From Kibdelosporangium banguiense (lineage in GTDB: Bacteria > Actinomycetota > Actinomycetes > Mycobacteriales > Pseudonocardiaceae), in the NCBI RefSeq assembly GCF_017876405.1, contig NZ_JAGINW010000001.1, positions 558,001 through 622,000 on the forward strand: a DNA stretch of 64,000 nucleotides, given 5' to 3'. A program made the translations under genes and the position numbers. This document shows positions 46,788-55,846 of the stretch, in pieces (the first letter of the stretch is position 1; each line of letters starts with the position of its first letter). A model generated the notes under the pieces. The model was given only the letters and a program-made list of their open reading frames with translations, made no database searches and was not told the DNA's origin.

Positions 46788-47506
46788 AGTCGAGAATGGT
46801 CCACGCGTCCGGGCACGTAGACATCGCCGCGTACATTCTCGGCGCGCTCGACGAGCCGGATAACGCAGCGTTCGAGGAGCACCTGCTCGACTGTCCACGA
46901 TGTCAACTGGATCTGGTCGAGTTACAGGACGTGCCTGACCTGCTCGACGCGGTCAAACACGACGCGCCCGCGCTGCTGGTGCCCGTCCCCGGCCCTCAGG
47001 TGCTCACCTCCCTGTTGGAGGAGGCCTCCAAATCCAGGCTGCGCCGTCGGCGCAGGCAGTGGTTCGGCGCCGCCGCCGCGGCCTTCCTGATCGTCGCCGC
47101 CCCCGCGGTCACGATCGTGGTGACCAGCGGTGATCCGTCGCCGGTGACCGCCAGTCCGCCGGTGAACGTCAAGCTCGAGCCCACAGACGCACCGCCGCCC
47201 AGCGAAGAGCCGCATGTGCTCAACGGCGTCGGCGGCGAACTGGACGCCAACGTCACGATGCTGGCCCAGGAATGGGGCACGCAGATCAACGTCGACCTGC
47301 GCGGAGCCGTCGGTCCTCGCACGTGCGAACTGGTGGCCGTCTCCAACCGCGGGCAGACCGAGACCGTCACCAACTGGACGGTGCCGAAAGGCGGCCGCAA
47401 CGAGCCGTTGAAGCTCAGCGGCGGGACATCGTTCCAGCCTGGCGACATCACCCGGCTCGAGGTCCGCGACGACGCCGGACAGGTGCTGCTGTCATTGAAC
47501 GGATGA
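46784..47506 (+). CDS. RslA-like zinc anti-sigma factor, membrane-anchored
   Basis: 240 residues: cytosolic zinc anti-sigma domain with HxxxCxxC (EEHLLDCPRC, residues ~29-38) after HVDIAAYILGALDEPDNAAFEEH; a membrane helix at ~85-108 (FGAAAAAFLIVAAPAVTIVV); a Pro-rich linker; and an extracytoplasmic beta domain (TCELVAVSNRGQTETVTNWTVPKGG) like that of RslA-type factors. GTG 46784 overlaps sigma; ATG 46796 is possible. Thiol oxidation at the zinc site is how RslA is thought to let go of its sigma factor. Confidence 0.9.
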   Translation: MKSRMVHASGHVDIAAYILGALDEPDNAAFEEHLLDCPRCQLDLVELQDVPDLLDAVKHDAPALLVPVPGPQVLTSLLEEASKSRLRRRRRQWFGAAAAAFLIVAAPAVTIVVTSGDPSPVTASPPVNVKLEPTDAPPPSEEPHVLNGVGGELDANVTMLAQEWGTQINVDLRGAVGPRTCELVAVSNRGQTETVTNWTVPKGGRNEPLKLSGGTSFQPGDITRLEVRDDAGQVLLSLNG

Positions 47507-47558
47507 CGGGGCTGACCAGCTAACCTCGACGGTGATCGCGCCCTTGAGGAGGCAGCTG

Positions 47559-48425
47559 GTGTTGTTCGACTCTGTTGACGATGTGGCGCGGCGGCTGGCC
47601 GGCGCGGGCTACCTGACCTCCACGGCGATCGCGACCACGGTGTTCCTGGCCGACCGGCTCGGCAAGCCGCTGCTGGTGGAGGGCCCGGCCGGGGTCGGCA
47701 AGACTGAGCTGGCGCGTGCGGTGAGCCAGGCGACGGGGTCCCAGCTGGTCCGCCTGCAGTGCTACGAGGGCATCGACGAGGCCCGCGCGCTGTACGAGTG
47801 GAACCACGCCAAGCAGCTGCTACGCATCACCGCGGGTCGTGACGAGGGCTGGCACGAGGCTCGCGCGGACATCTTCACTGAGGAGTTCCTGCTCCCGCGG
47901 CCATTGCTGACCGCGATCCGCAATCCGGATCCGACAGTGCTGCTGATCGACGAGACCGACAAGGCCGACGTCGAGGTCGAGGGCCTGCTGCTGGAGGTGC
48001 TCGGCGACTTCCAGGTCACCGTGCCTGAGCTCGGCACGATCACCGCGACGCGCAAGCCGTTCGTGGTGCTGACGTCCAACGCGACCCGTGAGCTGTCGGA
48101 GGCGTTGAAGCGCCGTTGCCTGTTCCTGCACCTGGACTTCCCGGACGCCGAACGGGAGCTGGAGATCGTGCGCCTGAAGGTGCCCGAGGTCCAGGGTGCG
48201 CTGGCTGATTCCCTGGTCCGGGTCGTCGGTGCGTTGCGAGCGCTTGAGCTGCGTAAATCCCCGTCGATCGCGGAGACCATCGACTGGGCCCGGACCCTGC
48301 TGGCGCTCGGCGCGGACCACCTCGACGAGGCGATCGTGCAGACGACGCTCGGGGTGGTGCTCAAGTACGAGGCCGACAAGCGCCGGGCGTCCGCCGAGCT
48401 GAAGCTCGACGAGGTCCTGGGATGA
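47559..48425 (+). CDS. MoxR family AAA+ ATPase
   Basis: 288 residues. Walker A EGPAGVGKTELARA (41-54), Walker B VLLIDETDKADVEVEG, sensor 1 LTSNATRELSEALKRRC. GTG 47559 is chosen for AGGAGG six bases before; GTG 47532 is in frame. Paired with the VWA gene it overlaps by 4 nt. MoxR/VWA pairs act as chaperones that mature metal-containing enzymes or complexes; the client is unknown here. It lies just after the anti-sigma gene, but with its own ribosome site and a 52-bp gap. Confidence 0.93.
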   Translation: MLFDSVDDVARRLAGAGYLTSTAIATTVFLADRLGKPLLVEGPAGVGKTELARAVSQATGSQLVRLQCYEGIDEARALYEWNHAKQLLRITAGRDEGWHEARADIFTEEFLLPRPLLTAIRNPDPTVLLIDETDKADVEVEGLLLEVLGDFQVTVPELGTITATRKPFVVLTSNATRELSEALKRRCLFLHLDFPDAERELEIVRLKVPEVQGALADSLVRVVGALRALELRKSPSIAETIDWARTLLALGADHLDEAIVQTTLGVVLKYEADKRRASAELKLDEVLG

Positions 48426-49771
48426 GCGTGCCGGAGCGTCTCGTCTCGTTCGTCGAGGCGCTGCGGGAGCATTCGATCCTGACCGGACCAGGCGAGACGA
48501 TCGACGCGGCGCGGGTGCTGGCGGTGCTCGGGATGGACCAGCGCGAACAGGTCCGGGAGGGCCTGGCGGCCGCGTTGCTGCGCCGCTCGGGCCAGCGGGC
48601 CGTGTTCGACCAGGTCTTCGACCTGTACTTCCCGTCAGCGGTGGGTGGCCCCGAAACGGAGCCACAGGACCTGGAGCAGCTGCGGGAACAGCTGGCTCAG
48701 GCGCTGGCGACGGGCACGGCACGCGACCAGCAAGCGCTTGCGCAGCTCGCGGTGGACGCGTTCGGCCGTTTCGGCGAGGGCGGCCGTGGGGCCGGTGGCG
48801 GCTGGTCGGCGTATCAGACTTTGCAGCGGCTGCGGCCGGAGACGCTGCTGGTCAGGATCTTGGCGGCGTTGCAGGCGACCGACGACCCGGGGTTCCTGGC
48901 GGACGTACGCCGCGACGAGGTCCGCAGGCAGATCGCGGGGTTCCGCGCGATGGTCGAGACCGAGGCCCGGCGACGGACCGCAGAACTGCGTGGGCGTGAG
49001 ACGGTGTCCCGCAACGCGGTGGCTCCCCCGGCGGACCGCGTCGATTTCCTCACCGCGGGCCGTTCGCAGCTCGCGGATATGCGTCGCGCGATCTATCCGC
49101 TGTCACGAAAATTAGCCACCCGTTTGGCGGCACGACGCCGCCGGGCGAGGCGTGGCGAGATCGACGTACGCCGTACGTTGCGGCGTTCGATGAATACCGG
49201 CGGTATCCCGATCAAGCCGGTATTCCGGCACCGCCGGCCGAGCCGGCCGGAGCTGGTGCTGCTGTGTGACATGTCCGGATCGGTGGCCGGGTTCGCCAAC
49301 TTCACACTGCTGCTCACCCAGGCGTTGCGAGACCAGTTCAGCAAGGTCCGGGCGTTCGCGTTCGTGGAGACCACCGACGAGGTCACCCACCTGGTCAAAG
49401 CGGGCGCCGAGGACCCGGCCGGGCTGGCTGCGCGGATCCACCAGGAGGCCAGGCTGACCCGATGGGACGGCCACAGCGACTACACGCACGCGCTGCAGGT
49501 GTTCGTCGACGAATGGCTCGACGCGGTCGGGCCGAAGACGTCTGTGCTCATCCTCGGCGACGCCCGCAACAACGGCGGTGACCCGAACCTGGCGGCGCTT
49601 CGCAAGATCATCGGAAATGCCCGCCGCGCATACTGGCTCAATCCGGAACCGGAGCGGCTGTGGTCCACCGGGGACTCCGTGGCCCACGACTATGCACGCG
49701 TGATCGAGATGCACGAATGCCGGACCGTGCACCAGCTCTCCGAACTGATCACCCGGCTGCTGCCGGTCTGA
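48422..49771 (+). CDS. VWA domain-containing CoxE-like protein
   Basis: 449 residues. N-terminal helical region, then a basic linker (RRRRARRGEIDVRRTLRRSM) and a von Willebrand A domain whose MIDAS motif is D283-M-S285-G-S287 (LLCDMSGSVAGF), with TRWDGHSDYTHAL giving the third metal-loop Asp and LGDARNN the last. Works with the MoxR ATPase upstream (4-nt overlap, ATGA-type). Its TGA is directly followed by the convergent DedA stop (TGATCA). Confidence 0.92.
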   Translation: MSVPERLVSFVEALREHSILTGPGETIDAARVLAVLGMDQREQVREGLAAALLRRSGQRAVFDQVFDLYFPSAVGGPETEPQDLEQLREQLAQALATGTARDQQALAQLAVDAFGRFGEGGRGAGGGWSAYQTLQRLRPETLLVRILAALQATDDPGFLADVRRDEVRRQIAGFRAMVETEARRRTAELRGRETVSRNAVAPPADRVDFLTAGRSQLADMRRAIYPLSRKLATRLAARRRRARRGEIDVRRTLRRSMNTGGIPIKPVFRHRRPSRPELVLLCDMSGSVAGFANFTLLLTQALRDQFSKVRAFAFVETTDEVTHLVKAGAEDPAGLAARIHQEARLTRWDGHSDYTHALQVFVDEWLDAVGPKTSVLILGDARNNGGDPNLAALRKIIGNARRAYWLNPEPERLWSTGDSVAHDYARVIEMHECRTVHQLSELITRLLPV

Positions 49772-50395
49772 TCACCGCTGGGCCTTCTTACGAGCCACCC
49801 TCGATGCCACGAACCACCCCACCGCGACCACCGCCGCAGCGAGCACGACCCACTGCAGCACGCCCGCGTACCGCTCCACCACGTGCCAGTTCTCGCCGAG
49901 GAAGTAACCGGCGAGCACGAATATCGTGTTCCAGATCGCGCTGCCCAAGGCGGTGTACAGCACGAACTTCGGCAACGGCATCCGTTCGACGCCGGCAGGC
50001 AGCGAGATGAAACTGCGGAACAGCGGAATCATCCGTCCGAACAGGACAGCCTTGCCGCCGTGCCGGGCGAACCACTTCTCCGAACGGTCCATATCGGACT
50101 CGATGATCAGCGGGATCCTCGTGATCAGCCTGCGGGTCCGCTCCCGGCCCAGTGCCGCTCCCACCCAGTAGACGATCAACGCGCCTGCCACGGATCCGAG
50201 CGTCGTCCAGATCAGCGCCTCGGCCAGGGTCAGTGATCCGCGGCTGGCGCTGAACCCGGCGAGCGGCAGAACGATCTCCGACGGGATGGGCGGGAACAGG
50301 TTGTCCATCCCGACCACGATCGCCGCGCCCAGGCCGCCGAGCGTGTCCATCAGCCCGACGGCCCAGTCAGTGACAGTCCGGATCATGAAGTCCAA
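49772..50395 (-). CDS. DedA family membrane protein
   Basis: 207 residues, SNARE-associated/DedA (VTT) fold. Motifs: ENLFPPIPSEIVLPLAGF near the N-terminus, WTTLGSVAGALIVYWVGAALG, and FGRMIPLFRSFISLPAGVERMPL with the conserved Arg residues. The family works as lipid scramblases/flippases for undecaprenyl-phosphate or phospholipids. It is a single gene between convergent VWA and divergent phosphatase genes. Confidence 0.93.
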   Translation of the reverse strand: MDFMIRTVTDWAVGLMDTLGGLGAAIVVGMDNLFPPIPSEIVLPLAGFSASRGSLTLAEALIWTTLGSVAGALIVYWVGAALGRERTRRLITRIPLIIESDMDRSEKWFARHGGKAVLFGRMIPLFRSFISLPAGVERMPLPKFVLYTALGSAIWNTIFVLAGYFLGENWHVVERYAGVLQWVVLAAAVVAVGWFVASRVARKKAQR

Positions 50396-50478
50396 GGTAC
50401 GAATCGACAGACCGTCCTGCCATGACGGGCACCACTAAGCCGTCGTGCGGCAAAGCGCAGGCACTACGGTCGGAGGAC

Positions 50479-51045
50479 GTGACCATCTTCCTCGCCAGGC
50501 ACGGCCAGACCGCCTACAACCACACCCGCAGGTTCCAGGGCCAGATGGACGTCCCCCTCGACGAGACCGGCCGGCAGCAGGCCAAGGACCTCGCGGTCCG
50601 AGTCGCCGGCCTCGGCCTGGTGGTGCTCTGGGCGAGCCCCCTGGCCAGGGCCCGGCAGACGGCGGAGGCGGTCTCGGCCCACATCGGGCTGCCGGTGCGA
50701 TTCGACGACCGGCTCAAGGAGACCGACACCGGAATCTGGACCGACCGGCTCTACGACGAGATGGCTGCCGAGGATCCGCACGCGTACCAGGGGTTCGTCG
50801 GGGCACACGAGGATTTCGGATTCGAGGGCGGCGAGACCTACGCCGAGCAAGGCGACCGCGTGATGGCCGCGATCGCTGACATCGAGCAGGGCCCGCGACC
50901 GGCTCTCGTGGTGAGCCACGGCATGGTCATGCGGCTGGCGCTGTCCCGGCGGACGGGCGAGCCGTGGTCGATCAGCCAGAGCATCCCGAACACGGCCCTC
51001 ATCGAACTGCCTTCCACTAACGGGGGTCAGGCAGCCGCCGGCTGA
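50479..51045 (+). CDS. histidine phosphatase (phosphoglycerate mutase-like) family protein
   Basis: 188 residues from GTG 50479, where the family sequence begins (TIFLARHGQTAYN with the RHG phospho-His site); ATG 50422 is in frame and would add 19 residues. Further motifs: ASPLARARQTAEAV, LKETDTGIWTD and the second catalytic His in VVSHGMVMRL. Substrate cannot be told; the group includes phosphosugar and alpha-ribazole phosphatases. Its end overlaps the convergent MFS gene by 29 bp. Confidence 0.9.
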   Translation: MTIFLARHGQTAYNHTRRFQGQMDVPLDETGRQQAKDLAVRVAGLGLVVLWASPLARARQTAEAVSAHIGLPVRFDDRLKETDTGIWTDRLYDEMAAEDPHAYQGFVGAHEDFGFEGGETYAEQGDRVMAAIADIEQGPRPALVVSHGMVMRLALSRRTGEPWSISQSIPNTALIELPSTNGGQAAAG

Positions 51046-52453
51046 AAATACAGACCACCACGGCCACGACGGACTGGATGGCCATCACGATCGCGAACGC
51101 GTCGCGCATCCCCAGCACGTCCGGTTCGCTGAGCCACAGGAAGAGGCTCCCGATTGTGGCCACCCCCAGCGCGAGGCACACCTGCTGGACCGTGACCAGC
51201 GATCCGCTGCCGACGCCCGCGCTTTCGGCCGGGACCCGCGACAGGATCACCCGGAACAGCGTGGTCATCATCAGGCCCTGGCCGAATCCGGCGATCGCCA
51301 TCGCCGGCGCGAGGTTCAGCACAGTGATCTCGGGCCACGCCGACAGGACCGTCAGGATGGCCACCGTCACGCCCGTTCCCTGGATCGCCGCGCCCACCGT
51401 GATCACATACCGGCCGTATCTGGATACCAACCGACTTGAAACCAGCGACGCGACCAGGAACGCGACCGCCATCGGCGCCAGGGCGAGGCCGGCCTCGAAC
51501 GGCCCCAGGTGCAGTCCGTCCTGCAGGGTCACCGCCGCGACGAACATGTAGGCACCGAACCCGAGGAAGAACGGCGCGCTCAGCGAGAGACCGCGCCGCA
51601 TGCTCGGCATCCGTAGGACCGACAGCGGCAGCAACGCGACGCGTCCCGCACGGTCCATACGACGCTCGACGAACACAAGCGTGGCGAACGCGACCGGGCT
51701 GGCTCCCAGGAGGAGCCACGTCCACAGCGGCCAGCCCATCGCCCGGCCCTCGGTCAGCGGGACCAGCAGCGCGAACAGCCCGGCACCCAGCAGCAACGTG
51801 CCCGCCAGGTCGGCGTCGGCCGGGCTGGGCGACCGGGTCTCGGGGATGTTGCGGCGGGCCAGCAGCAGGCCGAGCACCCCGATCGGGACGTTCACCAGGA
51901 AGATCGGCCGCCAGCTGCTGCCGGCAATGTCGGCCGCGACCAGCAGGCCGCCGAGCAACTGGCCCAGAACCATGGCCATCCCCGCGTTGGCGCCGTACAT
52001 ACCCAGGGCACGCGATCGCCGCTCGCCGGTGGTCGTGGCCTGGATCGTGGAGAGGACCTGCGGCAGCATCAGCGCGGCAGCGGCTCCCTGCGCGATCCGG
52101 GCGCCCACCAGTACGCCCACGTTCGGCGCGAGCCCGCAGGCCAGCGAGGTGATCGTGAACGCCGCGAGCCCGATCATGAACAGGCGCCTGCGGCCGAAGG
52201 CGTCACCGAGGCGCCCGCCAAGTACCAGCAGGACGCCGTACGCGATGCCGTAACCTGCGACAACAAGTTCCAGCATCGAGGCTGACGCGTTCAGCGTGCG
52301 GTCGATCGTCGGCAATGCCACGTTGACGATGAAGAAGTCGAGAATCGGCAAGGCCGCGCCGAGCAGAATCGTGATCAGACCTGCCGCTGTCAGCCCGCCT
52401 GCCTGTCCTGGCCGCACGGCGGTGACCGGCTGCCGGAGAGTGGGGGTTGTCAT
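51017..52453 (-). CDS. MFS transporter, DHA2 (EmrB/QacA, 14-TM) family
   Basis: 478 residues. Motif A GGRLGDAFGRRRLFMIG, and the antiporter motif C-like RIAQGAAAALMLPQVLSTI. Fourteen-helix layout typical of drug/H+ exporters. ATG 52453 is chosen with GGGAG upstream; upstream in-frame ATGs lie inside the operator region. Divergent from an XRE regulator, with repeated CTGGTACCAG sites between, so induction by its exported compound is likely. Confidence 0.92.
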   Translation of the reverse strand: MTTPTLRQPVTAVRPGQAGGLTAAGLITILLGAALPILDFFIVNVALPTIDRTLNASASMLELVVAGYGIAYGVLLVLGGRLGDAFGRRRLFMIGLAAFTITSLACGLAPNVGVLVGARIAQGAAAALMLPQVLSTIQATTTGERRSRALGMYGANAGMAMVLGQLLGGLLVAADIAGSSWRPIFLVNVPIGVLGLLLARRNIPETRSPSPADADLAGTLLLGAGLFALLVPLTEGRAMGWPLWTWLLLGASPVAFATLVFVERRMDRAGRVALLPLSVLRMPSMRRGLSLSAPFFLGFGAYMFVAAVTLQDGLHLGPFEAGLALAPMAVAFLVASLVSSRLVSRYGRYVITVGAAIQGTGVTVAILTVLSAWPEITVLNLAPAMAIAGFGQGLMMTTLFRVILSRVPAESAGVGSGSLVTVQQVCLALGVATIGSLFLWLSEPDVLGMRDAFAIVMAIQSVVAVVVCIFSRRLPDPR

Positions 52454-52480
52454 GGCTCCCACGATGAGCCGCTGCATAAC

Positions 52481-52528
52481 CTGGTACCAGAGTGTGTTTA
52501 TCCGGGTACCAGCACTACCTGGTAACAG
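52481..52528. promoter_or_regulatory. three CTGGTACCAG-type operator sites in the MFS/XRE divergent promoter
   Basis: CTGGTACCAG at 52481-52490 is a perfect 10-bp palindrome; CGGGTACCAG at 52503-52512 and CTGGTAACAG at 52519-52528 are near copies. On the minus strand TTACCA, a 17-bp spacer and GATAAA form a plausible promoter for the MFS gene running through the last two sites. Binding would block or tune MFS transcription; the adjacent XRE protein is the likely binder. Confidence 0.68.
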
Positions 52529-52554
52529 GATCATCGGCGTGTCACCCTGGTGAT

Positions 52555-53406
52555 ATGACCACCACGCTGCAGCCCGCGACCCACGATGACGTGCGGCGTC
52601 ACGAGTTGGCGGCGTTCCTGCGCAGCCGCCGCGAGCGAATCAGCCCGGACGAGGTCGGCCTGCCGCCCGGCGGCCGCCGCCGGACACCAGGCCTGCGACG
52701 CGAGGAGGTCGCGCAGCTCGCGGGCGTCGGCGTCACCTGGTACACCTGGCTCGAACAGGGCCGCGACATCAAGGCGTCCGACCAGGTGCTGGCGGCCATC
52801 GCCAGCACGCTCCGGCTCGACCCGCACGAACGCGCACACATGTTCACCCTCGCCGGGTCGCCACAACCGGTCGACGAGAGCGAGTGCAGCGCGCTTGCTC
52901 CGCAGATGCACATAGTTCTGCGCCAACTGGAGCCACTGCCTGCGGTGGTACTGAACTCGCGGATGGACATCCTCGGCTACAACAGTGTCTACGCCTGGCT
53001 GCTAGACCTCGACGACGTCCCGTTCGAAGACCGCAACACGATGGTCCTGGCGTTCACGCATCCTCTGTGGCACGAACGACTGCTGGATCGCGCCGAGAAC
53101 CTTCCTCGCGTCGTAGCGCAGTTCCGGGCGTCCATGGCGGAGCATGTCGCCGACAAGCGCTGGAAGTGCCTGGTACGCAAGCTCCGCGCCGAGTCGGCGG
53201 AGTTCGATTCGCTGTGGAGCCGCCACGACGTTCGCTGGATCGAGAACCTGACCAAGCGCTTCGAGCATCCCGCCGGCCGGCTCGAGTTCGACTTCACCAA
53301 TCTCTGGTTCGGCCCCCGCAGCCGGACCAGGCTGACCACGTACACACCGTCCAATGAGGACACATGGGTGGCGGTCCGGGCCTTCGCCGCGACGCGCGAC
53401 CCCTGA
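52555..53406 (+). CDS. XRE-family regulator with MmyB-like ligand-binding domain
   Basis: 283 residues. HTH with RRTPGLRREEVAQLAGVGVTWYTWLEQGRDIKASDQVLAAIASTL, then the MmyB-like domain (LPAVVLNSRMDILGYNSVYAWLL, RWKCLVRKLRAESAEFDSLWSRHDV), which binds small hydrophobic ligands in this family. ATG 52555 is used. Divergent from the MFS exporter, 101 bp away, with three operator-like sites in the gap. Confidence 0.93.
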   Translation: MTTTLQPATHDDVRRHELAAFLRSRRERISPDEVGLPPGGRRRTPGLRREEVAQLAGVGVTWYTWLEQGRDIKASDQVLAAIASTLRLDPHERAHMFTLAGSPQPVDESECSALAPQMHIVLRQLEPLPAVVLNSRMDILGYNSVYAWLLDLDDVPFEDRNTMVLAFTHPLWHERLLDRAENLPRVVAQFRASMAEHVADKRWKCLVRKLRAESAEFDSLWSRHDVRWIENLTKRFEHPAGRLEFDFTNLWFGPRSRTRLTTYTPSNEDTWVAVRAFAATRDP

Positions 53407-53714
53407 GAGAACCAACCTGGTTGGTGGTTGACAGGGTGCACGGCCTGGCTATGAAATGCTCCCTTTCCTGCTTTGGTCGAGAATCGCGCCACTGAGCACC
53501 GAACGGGCCGCGCACTGCGGCCCCAGGCCCGACATACTGCGAGCGGAGGTCGCATGCGTGCCACAGCCGGCCAGGAATGGCTGGATTTCCGATCCGTCCG
53601 GCACTGACGCGCCGGGAACGCGAGAAATTTCCCTGCTGTGATCGTGTTCCGCCTGGCCCAGCGGGATCCGGGCCAACGGCGAGGTCACCGGCACAACGAT
53701 GCAGAATAAGTACT
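53407..53714 (+). promoter_or_regulatory. 308-bp gap with consensus-like promoter and palindrome
   Basis: TTGACA (53428-53433), 16-bp spacer and TATGAA (53450-53455) form a near-consensus housekeeping promoter. Immediately before it ACCAAC-CTG-GTTGGT (53411-53425) is a 6-3-6 palindrome that could be an operator or the XRE gene's terminator. It may drive the LysR gene at 53715 with a ~255-nt leader, or an unannotated RNA. The LysR gene itself begins right after AATAAGTACT and could be leaderless. No convincing coding sequence is seen in the gap. Confidence 0.55.
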
Positions 53715-54593
53715 GTGATCGACCCTCGACGGCTGCGTGTGCTGCGGGCCCTTGCGGACCACGGCACAGTGACAGCAGCAGGCGAGGCACTGCACCTGAC
53801 GCCGTCCGCGGTGTCGCAGCAACTCGCCGCGCTCGAGTCGGAGACCGGGCAGGAGCTGCTACGGCGCCGCGGGCGGCGCGTCTCGTTGACCGCCGCCGGC
53901 GAGCTTCTGGTCGGGCACGCCAACGCGGTCGCGGCTGAGTTGGAACGCGCGCAGGCCACGCTCGCGTCGTTCGCCTCGGGAGCCTTGGGGCGCGTCGAAG
54001 TGGCCAGCTTCGCCTCGGCGATCACACAGGTGGTCGCTCCCGCGATCCGGGCGATCCGGCTCTTCGCGCCGGACTTGACTGTGCTCGTGCGCGACGCCGA
54101 AGGCCACACGAGCGTGCCACTGTTGCTGGACGGGGAGATCGACGTCGCGATCACCGAGCAGCACCGGCTCGCGCCGCGCACCGACGACCAGCGGCTGATC
54201 ATGTTCCCGCTCTACACCGAGCCGTTCGACGTGGTTCTCCCGGAGAGCCACCCCCTGGCCGGACACGGCACGCTGCGGCTGGCCGACCTGGCAGGCGAGG
54301 ACTGGATCGCTCCCCTGCCCGGCAACCCATGCCGTGACGTCGTCGAAGCAGTCGTCGACAACCCCCACATCACGCACACATCTGACGACTTCCGCGCCAT
54401 CGTCGCGTTGGTCGCGTCGGGTGCCGGCGTCGCACTCGTACCCCGCAACGCGCTGACGGAGACACCTGGCGCCGTAGCGGTGCCAGTCCACGGCGAACCA
54501 CCACAACGGCGCGTTTTCGCAGCCATCCGTCGCGGCAGCGAAGACCACCCGCTGATCAAGACTGTGCTGGGCGCGATCCTGAGCCAGCGCTGA
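53715..54593 (+). CDS. LysR family transcriptional regulator
   Basis: 292 residues. HTH: RRLRVLRALADHGTVTAAGEALHLTPSAVSQQLAALESETGQELLRRRGRRV; effector domain from GRVEVASFASAITQVVAPAI. GTG 53715 follows CAGAATAAGTACT directly, with no ribosome site, so a leaderless mRNA is possible; longer frames upstream lack family similarity. Neighbours give no clear target; the threonine dehydrogenase genes are convergent with it. Confidence 0.9.
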   Translation: MIDPRRLRVLRALADHGTVTAAGEALHLTPSAVSQQLAALESETGQELLRRRGRRVSLTAAGELLVGHANAVAAELERAQATLASFASGALGRVEVASFASAITQVVAPAIRAIRLFAPDLTVLVRDAEGHTSVPLLLDGEIDVAITEQHRLAPRTDDQRLIMFPLYTEPFDVVLPESHPLAGHGTLRLADLAGEDWIAPLPGNPCRDVVEAVVDNPHITHTSDDFRAIVALVASGAGVALVPRNALTETPGAVAVPVHGEPPQRRVFAAIRRGSEDHPLIKTVLGAILSQR

Positions 54594-54661
54594 CCCGCCG
54601 CGTCAACGTCCTCAATGGTCAGAGTCGCAGCTTGTCAAGTTCTCCGTCAAAGCGACGACTC

Positions 54662-55846
54662 TCAACTGTCCAGTTTGGCCCGTGCGGCGACGAAAGCGTC
54701 GACCGCCCGGTTGACGTCCTCAGTGGAGTGCGCGGCCGACATCTGGGTCCGGATCCGGGCCTTGCCGTGCGGGACCACCGGATACGAGAAGCCGATTACG
54801 TAGATTCCCTGGTCCAGCAGCAGGTCCGCGAGCCGCCCCGCCAGCGCGGCATCACCGATCATCACCGGGATGATCGGGTGCTCGCCAGGCAGCAGATCGA
54901 AGCCTTCCTCGGTCATCCTGGTGCGGAACAAGGTGGTGTTCTCACGGAGCCGCTCCAGCAACTCCCCTGATGAGCTCAGCAATTCCAGCGCCGCCAACGA
55001 GGCCGCGGTGATGGAAGGCGCGAGCGAGTTCGAGAACAGGTACGGCCGCGACCGCTGCCGCAGCATCTCCACGATCTCAGCACGCCCGGAGACGTAACCA
55101 CCACTGGCTCCGCCGAGGGCCTTGCCCAGAGTGCCGGTTACGACGTCGACCCGGTCGGTCACGCCGAACAACTCTGGGGTGCCGCGACCGGTCGGGCCGG
55201 TGAAGCCGACGGCGTGCGAGTCGTCGACCATGACCAGGGCGTCGTACCGCTCGGCGAGGTCACAAATCTGATCCAGCGGCGCGAGGTAGCCGTCCATGGA
55301 GAACACGCCGTCAGTCGCGATCAGCCGGTACCGGGCGTCGGCGGCGTCCTTGAGCTGGCGCTCCAGATCGTCCATGTCACGGTTCTTGTAGCGGTACCGG
55401 CGCGCCTTGCACAGCCGCACGCCGTCGATGATCGACGCGTGGTTGAGCTCGTCGGAGATCACCGCGTCCTGGTCGGTGAGCAGCGTCTCGAACAAGCCGC
55501 CGTTGGCGTCGAAGCAGGAGCTGTACAGGATCGTGTCGTCGGTGCCGAGGAACTCCGACAGCTTTGCTTCCAGCTGCTTGTGCGGTTCCTGGGTCCCGCA
55601 GATGAACCGGACCGAGGCCATCCCGAAGCCCCACTTGTCCAGCGCGTCGTGCGCGGCGGCGACCAGCGCGGGGTGGTCGGCCAGTCCGAGGTAGTTGTTG
55701 GCACAGAAGTTGAGCACGTCTCCGCCGGATCCCACGCGCACTGCCGCACGCTGCGGGGTGCCGATCACCCGCTCCGCCTTGTACAGGCCCGCCGCGCGGA
55801 TCTCGTCCAGCCCGGCCCGCAGGTCATCGCGCATAGCGCCGTACAT
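54662..55846 (-). CDS. kbl: glycine C-acetyltransferase (2-amino-3-ketobutyrate CoA ligase)
   Basis: 394-residue PLP enzyme of the alpha-oxoamine synthase family. Motifs: [44 protein letters not shown], and the PLP Lys in [16 protein letters not shown]. Cleaves 2-amino-3-ketobutyrate from Tdh with CoA to glycine and acetyl-CoA. The start ATG shares one base with the tdh stop (TGATG) and GGAGAG lies just before, so it is chosen over the GTG/ATG 12 codons upstream. Confidence 0.96.
   Translation of the reverse strand: MYGAMRDDLRAGLDEIRAAGLYKAERVIGTPQRAAVRVGSGGDVLNFCANNYLGLADHPALVAAAHDALDKWGFGMASVRFICGTQEPHKQLEAKLSEFLGTDDTILYSSCFDANGGLFETLLTDQDAVISDELNHASIIDGVRLCKARRYRYKNRDMDDLERQLKDAADARYRLIATDGVFSMDGYLAPLDQICDLAERYDALVMVDDSHAVGFTGPTGRGTPELFGVTDRVDVVTGTLGKALGGASGGYVSGRAEIVEMLRQRSRPYLFSNSLAPSITAASLAALELLSSSGELLERLRENTTLFRTRMTEEGFDLLPGEHPIIPVMIGDAALAGRLADLLLDQGIYVIGFSYPVVPHGKARIRTQMSAAHSTEDVNRAVDAFVAARAKLDS

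Noticed and set aside
53451..53495. A 14-codon Cys-containing mini-ORF after the TTGACA promoter
   Set aside because: Its ATG overlaps the TATGAA -10 box, so that promoter could not transcribe its start, and there is no ribosome site.
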